DNA of 64,000 nucleotides from Adiantum capillus-veneris (GCA_014529385.2 CM043959.1:89195529-89259528); one strand, 5' to 3'. Positions 1-9,833 are shown, numbered from the stretch's first letter. Notes: generated by a model from the sequence alone, not told the origin. Translations and numbers: made by a program.

Positions 1-775
1 CTTGGTCCTCCAGCGCAATTGTGATTTTATTGTAGCCAGAGTACCCATCTAGAAAGCTATAAGCTTCCTTCCTTGCAACTCTTTCAAGCACGTGTTCTGA
101 ATATGGCAAGGGGTAATGGTCCCTCCTAGTGGCGGCATTGACCTTCTTGAGATCCACGCACACTCTGAGTTTCCCATTCTTTTTCGGCACAATCACTATT
201 GGTGACACCCATTCTGAGTGCTCAATAGGGTATATGAATCCACATTCCACAAGCTTTTCAATTTCTTCTTGAACGATTTTTGCATATTTAGGATTCATTG
301 GGTAGGGTCGTTGCTGAACTAGTTTAGCCATGCTATTCATAGGGATTGTGTGTTGCACCACAGAAGGTGGAACACCTTTCATATCATGATATGTCCAGGA
401 AAATATATCCCTGAATTCCTTGAGAAGTTCTTTAAGTACACACTCCTCAGTCTCGGTCAGATCTTGGGCAATGAAAACAGGTTTAGACTCTTCTCCTGGG
501 TCTGCTAGCTCTATTTCCTTAACTATCATTGGACCGTCATAGACTCCATTGCTTCCATCGATAGGTTTTCTTTGAGCCTTTGTATACAAAACCTTACGTT
601 CCTCTGTGGTATAGGATTTGAAATGTTCAGGTGTGCAAGGTGTAAGTCTGTGGAGTCCTGTTGTTCTGTGGACTGTGATTTCACTTCTAATTCCTTTTGT
701 TGTTGAGCTAACTCTCAATTTTTTCGTCTCCTTATGGTACGGCTCAACTTTGGCTTCTCTGTAGCCTCTAGTTGT
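1..775 (-). CDS. pol: Ty3/gypsy pol: linker and N-terminal reverse transcriptase (partial)
   Basis: An open minus-strand frame runs from about 775 to the window edge. It contains the usual pre-RT segment (EFRDIFSWTYHDMKG near 410-370), then EWVSPIVIVPKKNGKLRVCVDLKKVN around 215-145 and SFLDGYSGYNKITIALEDQ at the edge. These are conserved blocks 1-3 of Ty3 reverse transcriptases, the enzyme that copies element RNA into DNA in the virus-like particle. The catalytic aspartate pair would lie beyond base 1. The frame is lost upstream at about 775, where the sequence encoding PIDIAQLEA is in another frame. Confidence 0.88.
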
Positions 776-926
776 GCAATGTCAATGGGTTGTGGACTAC
801 ACCACATAACGCTTTGAAGGTATTCACCCCAGTTATCTAACAACTTTCGATGAGCATCATTGCCCCTATATAATTAAGCCATTCTGCGGTAGATTTCTTT
901 TCATTTATTCTAGCACACACATTTGC

Positions 927-1256
927 TCAATATCGTCGCCTCTTATATCTCTTACTTTTCTTGTTTAATTCTCGATTACGGTTGATTTCTAGTGAAGACT
1001 CACTAGATGAATCACTACTTGTGTCTTCTGCTCCCTTGGATAGATTATCATCTAGGTTACCACTAGGCCCTGAATGGTTTGTCCCCACATTTGCACTAAT
1101 ATTTAACTCAGATTCTTCGTCCTCAAAGTCAATTTCAACTGATGATTCTGACCCCAAATCGTGTGGGCTATAGTCTTGTGAGGCGCTACTGGTTCCAATG
1201 CCAGTCAAACTTTCATCTTGTAGATCATCAGAAGCTATATGCATTGCTTCTAGCAT
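927..1256 (-). CDS. Acidic, serine-rich linker of Ty3 polyprotein A (fragment)
   Basis: This 109-codon open stretch lies between the protease and the reverse transcriptase of element A. It is rich in Asp, Glu and Ser (runs such as DEES and SSDSSSESS) and ends in a basic cluster (KKSKRYKRRRY). It has no recognisable fold or catalytic motif. Low-complexity acidic spacers between protease and RT are common in plant Ty3 elements, and element B has a similar one at 13773-14309. I read it as polyprotein linker, not a separate gene. Stops on both sides isolate it from its neighbours. Confidence 0.5.
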   Translation of the reverse strand: MLEAMHIASDDLQDESLTGIGTSSASQDYSPHDLGSESSVEIDFEDEESELNISANVGTNHSGPSGNLDDNLSKGAEDTSSDSSSESSLEINRNRELNKKSKRYKRRRY

Positions 1257-1536
1257 ATTTAAGGGTACAAGTTGTGGTAATTCATCCCCCTCAGGTGTTA
1301 CCTAGGTCGTCCCCTATTTCACCAAGTGTCTATGGTTGCTGCTAGGTGGACCCAATCCACATTGTCCGACTCAATCATCCCAGGTAGTACATCCATATAA
1401 GGAGAATCTTCCCCAATATCAGTGTCCGCTTTACACGTGTAACAATACTTCAATGGGGCCGAGTGAACTGTGGTTTCAGATCTATGATCAATTATAAACC
1501 GGTTTCCTAGAGGATGTGATCGACCCGTCACAAGAT

Positions 1537-2451
1537 CTACTCGAATGACAGAATCTTGGAACTGCAGGTAGACATGGTTTTTTTGGACCAGTCATGCACC
1601 ATTTTTGCTTCCCTCATGAAAGGACATCCTAAGATCATCTCCGATGCCATAGTGTGCTTGGAGAAATCCATAACAATGAAGGTAACCCTTATTTTATGTC
1701 CAGACACCTTGATCTTGAGATCTTCTAGCATCCCAATAGGTTTAACAATAGACCCATTGGCCATCTTCACTACTATTGTTGTGGTCGCAAGGTGAGGTCT
1801 TCCCATAGTTTCCCAGCAGTTTTTAGTCACAATGCTAACCCCAGCGCCACCATCAAGAATTCCCTTCACAGTTAATCCCTTACTAGTGATTGGTATAGTC
1901 GCATTGGATTCATCACCCTCAAAGTATTGTCCCAACTTGTTAACAGGTATTTCTATAACAAGGTTCTCATCTAGGTTGGGTTGTGGATCTATGTATTCCT
2001 CCTCTATTGGCATCTCCCCAGCTCCATCTATCTGTGCAAATTGTGGTAGCCCAAACTTCAGTTCTCCATTGAGGAAGGCTCGAAGAGCTGAGACTAGCTC
2101 AGGGTCTTTATATAGTTTGGACATGATGGTGGTTCTAACTTTTGAAGACATGAAATCCATCAATTTGGCAATGTTTAACGACACCTTTTGGCCTTGAGTC
2201 CCTTGACATAGGGAAGATGGGATCTCCATTTCTTTGATAGGATCAGGTAGTCTCTCTGTAAACATTCTTTCCATCAAGAAGTGAGAATGCCCACATTCCC
2301 ATGACTTTAAGTCACTTTCTTCTTGGATGACACTAGGTATGTCCAAGGGTCTATGGACTTGGTGAGGTTGTTGTTGCATAGGGAACACGGTGTCTGTAAT
2401 CTGGATCTTCCTAGGTGCTGGTTCTAGATCCCTTTGGGTATTTTCTACCAA
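1537..2451 (-). CDS. Ty3/gypsy aspartic protease domain with N-terminal spacer
   Basis: The 304-codon frame ends in a retropepsin-like domain. The block VKGILDGGAGVSIVTKNCWE carries the plant Ty3 active-site form D-G-G-A in place of D-[ST]-G-A, followed by the VKMANGS strand, IPVNKLGQYFEGDE before it and ILGCPFMREA near the end, the hydrophobic-hydrophobic-G element of retropepsins. This enzyme would cleave the element's own Gag-Pol. The first 150 residues are a spacer without a known motif. It is followed on the minus strand by the acidic linker and RT. Confidence 0.82.
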   Translation of the reverse strand: MVENTQRDLEPAPRKIQITDTVFPMQQQPHQVHRPLDIPSVIQEESDLKSWECGHSHFLMERMFTERLPDPIKEMEIPSSLCQGTQGQKVSLNIAKLMDFMSSKVRTTIMSKLYKDPELVSALRAFLNGELKFGLPQFAQIDGAGEMPIEEEYIDPQPNLDENLVIEIPVNKLGQYFEGDESNATIPITSKGLTVKGILDGGAGVSIVTKNCWETMGRPHLATTTIVVKMANGSIVKPIGMLEDLKIKVSGHKIRVTFIVMDFSKHTMASEMILGCPFMREAKMVHDWSKKTMSTCSSKILSFE

Positions 2452-2651
2452 ACTCCTTAATTGCTTGACTCACTCAATCTCCTCTGTAGGGTTTGGGTAA
2501 GTTCCTAACTTCTTTTTGGATCTTGGCCATTGTGGCTCATGAAGATCTTCCTTGTTGGTTTCTATCTTAGTGGTCGTTTTGGTCTCCATGGTTTCACCTG
2601 AATCCGAATCCTCTTCAACGTCGTTCATATATACAGGGTCTTCACCAGTCC

Positions 2652-2987
2652 CTATGTTGGTCTTTGAATTGGGGTCCTGGGGTCTGACTTCGCTGTTTTT
2701 TGTGATCTCTTCCTTTGTGTTTTCTTCTTTTTCTGAGATTGGGCAATTGATGCCGTGTCTCTTTCCTCAAGAATATAATTTTGTTTTTGGAACATCGATC
2801 GTGTGAGTACGTTTACTGGTACCACATGTGTACTTTGTGATGGCTCCTTGGTAACTTCAATCAAGTTTAATGGCGTGATCCTCAGTGCATTTGGATTATT
2901 TGGACATTGGGCAATCAAATGATCCATGCCACATCGATTACACATGAGTATGGGCATTGTAGACGTGCTTGCTTGATTGGTTTGCAT
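2652..2987 (-). CDS. Ty3 gag fragment with one zinc-knuckle-like motif
   Basis: The open stretch encodes CNRCGMDHLIAQCPN, a C-X2-C-X3-H-X4-C variant of the retroviral zinc knuckle that binds element RNA. A hydrophobic segment (PVNVLTRSM) and a Lys/Arg-rich tail (KKKKTQRKRSQK) follow. Element B has the same arrangement at 11721-12389 (TTDHLIPHC, then PINVVTQ, then KKKKK), so the two elements share this third knuckle and basic tail. It is in a different frame from the upstream piece at 3026-3805, which indicates a frameshift near 3000. Confidence 0.65.
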   Translation of the reverse strand: MQTNQASTSTMPILMCNRCGMDHLIAQCPNNPNALRITPLNLIEVTKEPSQSTHVVPVNVLTRSMFQKQNYILEERDTASIAQSQKKKKTQRKRSQKTAKSDPRTPIQRPT

Positions 2988-3025
2988 TAGTGTGGCGTTC
3001 TTTTGTAGCCTAATAGGACACTCGG

Positions 3026-3805
3026 CTACACGATGTGGACCTCCACACTCATAGCATTGAAAGGTGGTCTCTTAGCAGTGTAATTGATATTTTGGCCTCT
3101 TGCCGCAAGAGCAGCTACTTGATATACAGGTTTGACTTGTCCCGAATAGTCCTCCATGTAGTATTGTGGACTTTCTTCAAGCACATCCATCCCATAGGCG
3201 ATATTAGGATCTATATCTTCCTCACAACCTTCCAAACAAGCAATAGATGACTCACAACCCACTTGATTCACAGAAGTGATTCTCGGATGTGGTGGTTGCG
3301 GTCCTAGCACTGGAGGTGGTAAGGGTGTTGTTTGAACAACATTTTGGGCCATAGGGACCATGTGTTGTGTTGTTTGTTCAAGAGGTGGGGTCGGCATCAA
3401 TGCAGGCACTCGAGGTGTGTCTATCCATGCTAAGGTTGGTCTATTGGCCATCGCGTGCTTAAATACTATGCAATCCTTAGCTTGATGACCATACCTCCCG
3501 CATGCATTGCAATTCCCATTGAATTTTACTCTAAAAGTAGGACATTCACTGGTACTATGCGGTCCATAGCATACTGAGCACCATTGTTGCTCCCTTCTTG
3601 GATACATATGATTGTTTTGCAGAGCACGATTGTCTCTAAGACTCTCGTGAATAGTCTTGGTGAGATCTGCTAAAGTCATCTCAGATATCTTTGGCTCCTT
3701 ACCAATAGGCTTTAGGGTCATTGGCTGATGCCCTGATGCTTGCGAGCTAATAGATTTAGTCTCAACAGACACTCTTTCTCCTTGAATCATTAAATTATCC
3801 TCCAA
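3026..3805 (-). CDS. gag: Ty3 gag nucleocapsid with two zinc knuckles
   Basis: This frame contains two adjacent knuckles: CSVCYGPHSTSEC (C-X2-C-X3-H-X4-C) and CNACGRYGHQAKDC (canonical C-X2-C-X4-H-X4-C). They lie near residues 78-107 and are followed by a Pro-rich stretch and an acidic segment. Zinc knuckles of this kind package retroelement RNA. The stretch sits just downstream of the gag core (3914-4399) on the minus strand and just upstream of the third knuckle piece, in the expected order. Confidence 0.8.
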   Translation of the reverse strand: MEDNLMIQGERVSVETKSISSQASGHQPMTLKPIGKEPKISEMTLADLTKTIHESLRDNRALQNNHMYPRREQQWCSVCYGPHSTSECPTFRVKFNGNCNACGRYGHQAKDCIVFKHAMANRPTLAWIDTPRVPALMPTPPLEQTTQHMVPMAQNVVQTTPLPPPVLGPQPPHPRITSVNQVGCESSIACLEGCEEDIDPNIAYGMDVLEESPQYYMEDYSGQVKPVYQVAALAARGQNINYTAKRPPFNAMSVEVHIV

Positions 3806-3913
3806 TTGAATCGCATTGGTGGTGACTGCTTCCCAAGTGGTGATACCTCTAATGACTAGGCCATTGTAGATATCCTCATGCCGTAATCCCCTAATGATCT
3901 ATCAAGAAATTGG

Positions 3914-4399
3914 TTATTGTTGAAGCTCATTTGGATTACAATGAGAATTCAAATGCTTCAAGTGACTTATAAAGTCTCTCACCAACTCTCCTTCCTCTCG
4001 TTGGGCTTTTTGGAGCTGAGAGGCTACACCCCAAAGTACTCCCTCTTGTATGTATTCTTTTAAGAACAGTCTCCTAATAGTAGGGCAAATCGTTTTTTCT
4101 TCCACCCTTAGGGTTCTATACCAATCCCCAGCCTTTCCACTTAAGGTTAGGCTTAAAGCATTGCTCTTATGTAGGTCATTGTGTTCTCCTAGAGAATCGC
4201 ATATTTGTTCAAACACTTCTATATGCTTTCTCACATCCCCGTCTCCACTAAATTTTTGTGTGAGCTTGGCTATTTGTACTGCCTTACTTCTAGGCTCTCT
4301 ATCAGACGCGTAACGCATATTCTTAGCAATAGATCGACCGATAGCTTGAGAAAATGTTGCCAAGTCACCTAAATGAGCAGGCACCATGGGTGAAGGCAC
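3914..4399 (-). CDS. gag: Ty3 gag capsid-like core (retrotransposon gag domain)
   Basis: The 161 residues match the plant retrotransposon gag core pattern: KFSGDGDVRKHIEVFEQICD, then SLTLSGKAGDWYRTL, then IRRLFLKEYIQEG and REEGELVRDFISHLKHL. The tryptophan of AGDWYRTL and the spacing of helices are typical. The domain forms the particle shell. It is in the same frame as the Pro/Ser-rich piece at 4400-5575 and is separated from it only by one TGA codon, so the two are parts of one gag. Confidence 0.85.
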   Translation of the reverse strand: MPSPMVPAHLGDLATFSQAIGRSIAKNMRYASDREPRSKAVQIAKLTQKFSGDGDVRKHIEVFEQICDSLGEHNDLHKSNALSLTLSGKAGDWYRTLRVEEKTICPTIRRLFLKEYIQEGVLWGVASQLQKAQREEGELVRDFISHLKHLNSHCNPNELQQ

Positions 4400-5575
4400 T
4401 CAAGAGACTACATGTGGAGTAGGTATTGGCATTGGGCTTGGCGCATAGGAAGCCCTTGGGTTCCCGGTTGGGTATGATGTTGTGCCATGTGGTGGTCCAT
4501 ATATCATATGGGTGGCCCTAGGCATAGCACACGTCGATTGTGACATGCTAATGCTAGCCGGTATAGTCCCATGGAAATAAGAACTTTTGTATTGTGGTTG
4601 TGGAGCATAGGTAGTTGAAACAATGGGAGGGGTAGGGACTACATGAGTGTGATGACCCATAGGTGCATACGATTGGTACACACTTGTAGGTACTGTTGCA
4701 GGCATTGAGCTACCATGTAGTGGTGCTTTACTAACAAATGAGGTCCATGGCATGTTTCTCGGCATGCCCATCATTGGGGTAGGCATGGTAGCCGTGGTGT
4801 CATCAAGGGAAAGATGAGATAGACTTGGAAAGGTGAAGCTATCACTTGTGGGCTCAGATTGCACTGAGACCCCTGGAGAAACAACATATGGAGGATCCAT
4901 CGGACTTACCGAGGGAGTCTCCATTTGCGATAAGGTCGGTTGTTTAGCCTTTCCTGTATCTAAGAATCTCATCAGACCCGTTGAAGGCATGTTGATTCCC
5001 TTGTTCTGTCTCTCTAACTGAATGACCCTATGGATGACCTCACAAACCCTTTGTTGTTGATCCTCCACACTAGTAGCGCCCATTGTGGATTGTAGGACAT
5101 CTAACCAACCCACATGATAGGTGTGACCTGTGTATAGGTCGGTCAGAGTCTCTGTTTTTAATTCACACTCCCAGTTCTCATTTAAGAACACTCCATCTAG
5201 GATTGAGGTGCTAGGGGTGTCCTTTGAGCTAGATGCAATGCTGCTTTCTAGGGGTTGGCCCTTAGCGGTTGCTAAGTCAGGAGCACTTGATTGCTCTCTT
5301 AGCAAGGATATTGACATAGGAGCTTTTGCTTTTAAATCTCTTCGTTGCTCCGCCTTGCGTAAGCTCTCGACTTCCTTTTCCCTCGCTACAAGGATATATC
5401 GCTCAACCTCTTGCACTTCGGCAAGGCTTCTACCATCGGGTAATTTGACCTCGGAGGGAAATAACATTGAAGAGTCAGGAGGTGCAGTGAATGAAGTATT
5501 CACGTGCACATTCTCTGATGGTATAGGGTCTACATTTGTCACGAATGGAGAATTTACTTCCCCACCCCCCCTCAT
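4400..5575 (-). CDS. gag: Gag N-terminal Pro/Ser/Thr-rich region of element A
   Basis: This 391-codon frame begins with an acidic, heptad-like segment (EVQEVERYILVAREKEVESL) and is then dominated by Pro, Ser, Thr and Met-rich low-complexity sequence with repeated PTP and YAP motifs. I recognise no enzyme domain. It ends in a TGA (4400-4402), after which the same frame continues into the gag core, so the TGA looks like an inactivating change in a longer gag. Long disordered N-termini before the capsid core are seen in several plant Ty3 lineages. Confidence 0.6.
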   Translation of the reverse strand: MRGGGEVNSPFVTNVDPIPSENVHVNTSFTAPPDSSMLFPSEVKLPDGRSLAEVQEVERYILVAREKEVESLRKAEQRRDLKAKAPMSISLLREQSSAPDLATAKGQPLESSIASSSKDTPSTSILDGVFLNENWECELKTETLTDLYTGHTYHVGWLDVLQSTMGATSVEDQQQRVCEVIHRVIQLERQNKGINMPSTGLMRFLDTGKAKQPTLSQMETPSVSPMDPPYVVSPGVSVQSEPTSDSFTFPSLSHLSLDDTTATMPTPMMGMPRNMPWTSFVSKAPLHGSSMPATVPTSVYQSYAPMGHHTHVVPTPPIVSTTYAPQPQYKSSYFHGTIPASISMSQSTCAMPRATHMIYGPPHGTTSYPTGNPRASYAPSPMPIPTPHVVS

Positions 5576-5918
5576 TTATATCATTAACTCCATGTTCGGA
5601 GCGAGTGGCTCTACTAAAGGTTTCCTTCAGGCAGCTAAGCACGCTCGGCCCAGACCAAGGACCCATGGCATGCATGTCTTGGCTCAAGCTATCGGGAGTA
5701 GGCATTGGGAAACCCTCCATGACGTCGTAGTTAGAGGAAGAGTCACTAGCCGCTATGTTCGGGTCTTGGTTTGTACTACCTTGGGTCCCCGCCGAGGGTC
5801 CAGAACCTAAAGTAGGTGGATATTGAGAACTCGCGTAAGTTGAAATTCTCTCTAGTTGCTCCGTCTCTAGCACACGACCAGAGCGCAGATGCATGTGCCT
5901 TTGGCACCCTACAAACAT
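5475..5918 (-). CDS. gag: Start of gag of element A (HLRSGR motif)
   Basis: The frame encodes MHLRSGRVLETEQ, starting at an in-frame ATG near 5894. A short basic R-S-G-R motif directly after the initiator Met is a common start of plant Ty3/gypsy gag proteins, so I take this as the true polyprotein start. The remaining residues are Ser/Gly/Pro-rich. It overlaps the 4400-5575 piece in another frame between 5475 and 5575, indicating a frameshift there. Confidence 0.6.
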   Translation of the reverse strand: MFVGCQRHMHLRSGRVLETEQLERISTYASSQYPPTLGSGPSAGTQGSTNQDPNIAASDSSSNYDVMEGFPMPTPDSLSQDMHAMGPWSGPSVLSCLKETFSRATRSEHGVNDINEGGWGSKFSIRDKCRPYTIRECAREYFIHCTS

Positions 5919-6691
5919 CGGCGAATAACCTCGAAGGTTAACTGCTTACCTTTTTTAAGCGTCCGTTTTCACTCGTGTTTTTTACGTTTTTAATGTTTTT
6001 TAATGTTTGATTTTTTTGATTAAAGTGTGTGATAGCTCGAAATGAGTGTATCACTTAGAGGGTCGCTGTGTGCTTTACAACACAATTTTCGGGCATCTGA
6101 CGTTCCGTTGGTCCTCAAAAAATCGATTTTTAGCTACATGTGAAGCTAAAATTTGTTTTTTTAAAAGGCGACTGAGGCCGAGACCTAAGCGTGAGCTTGG
6201 GCTTAGGTCTGGGCTTGGGTCTAGGAGATATTCCCGATCCCGGTCCTACCTTTAGTTTTTTTTTAAATTTTAATTTTTAAGTTTATTTTATAAAGAATAA
6301 GGTCGCCGTGGCCTGCGCGAGAGCACACACACACACACACACACACACTCTATCTACCTACTTCTAACTAATACACCTACTGTTACACACTAACACACTC
6401 TATTAACTCTCACAGATCTACTTCCTACTTACTGTACACAGAAAACTAACAAGCTTAGTACACATAGAATAAACATAGTACCTTTGAAAACTCCATTAAC
6501 AAAGAAACTAACAACCTTAGTACATAGAGAATAAACACAGTACCTTTGAAAACTCCATTAACAAAAAAAAAACACAATATAACACCAAATCCCTCTTCTC
6601 AACACACACACCCTCCTTCCTTACCTTTCCTACAATAGAAATTGCACCACAAAAGAAGCACAGAGTGCCATTCAAGCTTAGTGTATGGCAT
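5919..6691 (-). other. 5' leader of element A, no gene
   Basis: About 770 bp separate the primer site from the gag start. It contains a GC-rich stretch near 6170-6240 with repeats of the type gggcttaggtctgggcttgg, a short (CA)n at about 6327-6349 and a tandem duplication at 6441-6566. No reading frame here looks coding. Confidence 0.5.
6441..6566. repeat. 62-bp tandem duplication
   Basis: Two copies of a unit that starts gaaa(a)ctaacaa and ends with tttgaaaactccattaacaaa lie side by side (6441-6503 and 6504-6566). They differ at only a few positions. The repeat sits in the leader of element A. Confidence 0.85.
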
Positions 6692-6709
6692 TCCCCGGAA
6701 ATGGCGCCA
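6692..6709 (-). other. Primer-binding site, tRNA-Asp type
   Basis: On the minus strand the 18 bases read TGGCGCCATTTCCGGGGA. Known plant PBS sequences complementary to the 3' end of tRNA-Asp read TGGCGCCGTTGCCGGGGA, a 16 of 18 match, and the TGG start fits the CCA tail of a tRNA. It lies upstream of gag and about 4 nt from a TG/CA boundary at 6714, as expected for the 5' LTR junction. Confidence 0.65.
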
Positions 6710-6713
6710 AAAA

Positions 6714-6971
6714 TGTGCGTGTATGTTGCACGTGTCAATGCAAGGAACTTGCTGATACACCGTGTGCGAGCCACAAATGGCTCCAAGCACACAACAAGCC
6801 TAAACTAGTAAGCTCACAAAGATGGCGTTGGTGTGTCACTCACCGCTCTACGCTTGCTTCGTGGAGGATTCCTCGCCCTGAAGAAGAGGGAGACGCCGCT
6901 ACGCCGCTCTCAACCACCTCGCCGCAGTCGTGCCGTCGCAATGCTTGATCGCACTCTCTCTCTCTCTCACG

Positions 6972-7014
<43 letters not shown>

Positions 7015-7200
7015 GGAGATGAAGAAGAAGAAGATGGAGATGGAGCAAGAGCACTCTTCAATTGCACAAATGAGAGAATGAGTGAATTTTAGGTTTAGTT
7101 GACTTTTATATGAGCTCGCCCCATTCACACTTGGGCGCCCATGCTTAGCCAACTAATCCCTTGAATGTTCCAGTTAGAGTGTGCCTCTCATCGGGGATCA
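6714..7200 (-). mobile_element. Candidate 5' LTR of element A (outer end not resolved)
   Basis: In plus-strand orientation the sequence after the primer site begins TGTGCGTGTATG, the complement of an LTR end in CA. It continues with GC-rich sequence and a (TC)n(AC)n tract. The opposite LTR is outside the window, so neither outer boundary nor length can be confirmed; the end at about 7200 is a guess from the change in composition. Confidence 0.4.
6949..7013. repeat. (TC)n(AC)n microsatellite
   Basis: A short TC run is followed by about 19 AC dinucleotides. It lies in the candidate LTR of element A. Confidence 0.95.
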
Positions 7201-8328
7201 CTCTTACTCTTTTCCTATTGGACCGACAAGCCTGGTACCTGACTCTACAAATAAATAATACAATGTCCGCCGTAGGTTACAACATCCTTCGTAGGTGATT
7301 ATGGGCAAGGGTAGTGAAACTCTGACAAGAGTAAGGTGAAGATATGATAAGTTGCTCCAGCCCAATGAATTTATAGATAATAAAATGAAGGAAATTTTGC
7401 TTATTCCTCCATCAAAGCCAGAGGCGATGAAGATTCTAGAAGTCACGCACGATGTAAATACCAGGGCCAGGGTTGAGGAGAAAAATCGGTGTGTAGAGGA
7501 GATGAATAATTGAAAGAGAAGGAAAAGGCAGCAAATGCTATAGAAGAAGAGATTAACAGCTACCACATTGTTACACACGAAATTGATGTTAGTAAGAACA
7601 AAATTTTATCATCTATAGAGGAAGGATTAGTAGTAGATATACAGCTAGAAGATGGTATAAGAAGACTTACATTAGATACTACGAATATCAATATATTGCG
7701 GAATCTAGATGCTCAAATCACATATTCAATTGTATATATCTTCCTGAAGTAAGATGCTTTCACCAGCTTCAACATATTTTTATTCAGCCTTGAGGCTAGA
7801 GACTAACAACTAGTAGCTGCCTTGTGGTTTGACAAAGAGCCAACTACCTCCACAAATCCATGTAGAAATATATATATTGGATTCCCAGATTTCTTCCTTT
7901 CTTAGAATTAAAAATACCCCTATTGGCACATTGGAGAAGTGGCTTACTCATTGTCCAATGTTGCAAGTAACAACCATAATTTTTCCATATGAGAGCAACT
8001 ACCACTAGAGCCTTGTTTGCATTGAACTTGACAAGCCAGCTATCTAGACACTAAACTCAATTCGAGGAACGCATCTAGAATTGAGACTGTGAGTATTGAG
8101 AATTATAAATTGGTTTTATTTTTTATAAGCAATGGAGATAGTTATTGTGTTGGGTTCATATCAAATCCTCCTTCTTGCAGATGCATAAAAATATTGTTGC
8201 ACATATATGGAAGGCATCTTGTGTGGATGGAGATGCCTCCTCCATGCTGAGTATATACTGCAGAGCTTTTTTTAACTAAATCCATTCATGTCAAAGGTAT
8301 GCATTTTGCATAGCATTACTATAACATT
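7201..8328. other. Non-coding or unrecognised DNA
   Basis: I see nothing that I can name here. A Lys/Glu-rich open stretch at 7510-7752 (plus strand, 80 codons) has no recognisable motif. The sequence is unique-looking with no long repeats. Confidence 0.4.
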
Positions 8329-8715
8329 GTGACAGTTTGGACAAAAATGTGTCTCAAATCCCTTTTGTTTTCATTTTTTCTTTTGCAGAGTGCATTGGAG
8401 AAGTACACCATAGAGTATTTTCACCGATACCATGCCACCATAATCCAGCATCTGCTTGCAACTTCACATCCCATGAGCATGGATGCAGAACAAACCCTAT
8501 TGGATGACCACATTGTAGAGTTAACGATGACTGCTAATGGACTACATCAAACAAATTCATAAGGGTAGCTGAGAAAGGACAAGAGCAAGAGGAGGGAGGG
8601 ACGTCTAAGAGGAGAAATGTTGCAGAGGGAGAGTTTGACAAGGAGAAAATTCGGAATGAGGGGAAGCCCACGCACGAGAAACATCACACAGATTGAGGGA
8701 TTGACGAAGAAATAA

Positions 8716-9048
8716 ATGTTGAAACTCCTTTCTAAACTTGGAGGGTTTCAGAAAGAAGAAATTTATGCAGAGGGAGGGGCTAAGAAAGAACGCTCTAAAC
8801 CTCATACAGAACATACCTCTGCCACTTCTCCACCCTTGAGCTTGAAAATCAAGTCATTTATGCCTCACACACAAACAGATCATAGTACATTAGAAGAAAA
8901 TTCAAGTGTAATGGATCCCTTAACATTGGAGACACAAGAGTCTCGAACAACAAAAGAACAAGAGAAGAAGCTCGAGGTTGTCAACACAGGACAAGACAAC
9001 CTCGACGGCAGGCAGGCAAAACCAGTATGGACCTTTGCTAGACATTGA
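8716..9048 (+). CDS. Hypothetical Lys/Glu/Thr-rich exon or fragment
   Basis: A 110-codon open stretch encodes a low-complexity, charged and Thr/Ser-rich protein with no domain I recognise. It lies about 80 bp upstream of the FCP1-like relic on the same strand and could be the disordered N-terminal part of the same gene, with a possible splice donor at about 9060 (TCTG|GTAATA) and an acceptor just before 9131. This link is inference; the frame also has a stop at 9046. The open stretch at 8329-8562 on the same strand is equally unrecognised. Confidence 0.25.
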   Translation: MLKLLSKLGGFQKEEIYAEGGAKKERSKPHTEHTSATSPPLSLKIKSFMPHTQTDHSTLEENSSVMDPLTLETQESRTTKEQEKKLEVVNTGQDNLDGRQAKPVWTFARH

Positions 9049-9130
9049 CATGATTGTTCTGGTAATAACCAATGTAAAAGAATATGAAAGTCAACCTATT
9101 GTCTAACTACTTATTTGTTTTACAAAATGT

Positions 9131-9670
9131 TTGCAAAGACTAATAATTTTGGACGTCAACGGAATGTTGTTGTTTTGGGAGCCGTATGATCCCCACGCAG
9201 AAGTTTTCAACCTGCCCACCTTCCGAATAGGCGATAGCAGAGCCATTATGCATCCACGAACCAAGGTATCTATACAGTTTCTACCTTCAGGGTTCCGGGT
9301 TGCAATATATGGTCCTCTGTGCTGCAGAGAAACCTCAATACCCTTGTAAATATGGTTTGCACCGTAGCGGGAATCGAACGTTTACAAATTTTTTTATTTT
9401 TACAAAAGGAGTGTGTTTACATTGAAGGCCACTACCACCCTACCAAACCAAATGCATTCTTAGTCTATAAACCTTTTTTTCAAATCCATGTCCCATCTGA
9501 TGATATCAACTTTGTTAATAGATGACACATCCCATAAGGGCTTGCTAACTCAACCGGGCACTACTCTCTTCCCACCCTCATTTGAAGGTCATGAGTATGA
9601 CTTTTATCTAGAGGACATTTTGATCCATTATCTTCAAAATTTGTATTTCAACCCATTGACTGTTTCATAA
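9131..9670 (+). pseudogene. FCP1-homology (NIF/HAD-type) phosphatase domain, frameshifted
   Basis: Three overlapping plus-strand frames together follow the FCP1-homology domain of plant HAD-like proteins. LIILDVNGML (9131-9349) is motif I in the plant D-x-N-G form. FRVAIYG then breaks off in the place of the usual FxVGIWSS block. A second frame (9319-9525) continues with SSVLQRNLNTLV and HPTKPN, and a third (9488-9670, back in the first frame) holds TLLIDDTSHKGLL, the second acidic motif, and FPPSFEGHEYD. Active members dephosphorylate phosphoproteins. Two opposite frameshifts disable this copy. It has no obvious transposon around it, so it may be a decayed host gene or captured fragment. Confidence 0.7.
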
Positions 9671-9747
9671 TTTGTACTTACAAATACTCTCCGAAATGCT
9701 ACCTATCTAGATTAATATGAGTATTTGTACTTCTCAATGTGGTGCCA

Positions 9748-9750
9748 TGT

Positions 9751-9830
<80 letters not shown>
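9748..9830. repeat. (TG)n(AG)n compound microsatellite
   Basis: About 13 TG dinucleotides run directly into about 27 AG dinucleotides. Confidence 0.97.

Positions 9831-9833
<3 letters not shown>

Larger units (their letters stand above)
1..6713 (-). mobile_element. Ty3/gypsy LTR retrotransposon A, internal region, cut by window edge
   Basis: Reading the minus strand from the primer site at 6709 down to base 1, the order is 5' leader, gag N-terminus, gag core, zinc knuckles, aspartic protease, acidic linker and reverse transcriptase, which is the Ty3/gypsy order. RNase H, integrase and the 3' LTR lie outside the window. The frame changes several times (near 775, 900, 1530, 2450-2650, 2990-3025, 3810-3910) and a TGA splits gag at 4399/4400, so the copy is not autonomous as read. 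The reverse-transcriptase part is open for more than 250 codons, so decay is recent or patchy. Confidence 0.9.

Noticed and set aside
2552-2806. Hydrophobic 84-codon plus frame as a membrane protein
   Set aside because: It is the complement of the gag region of element A on the minus strand.
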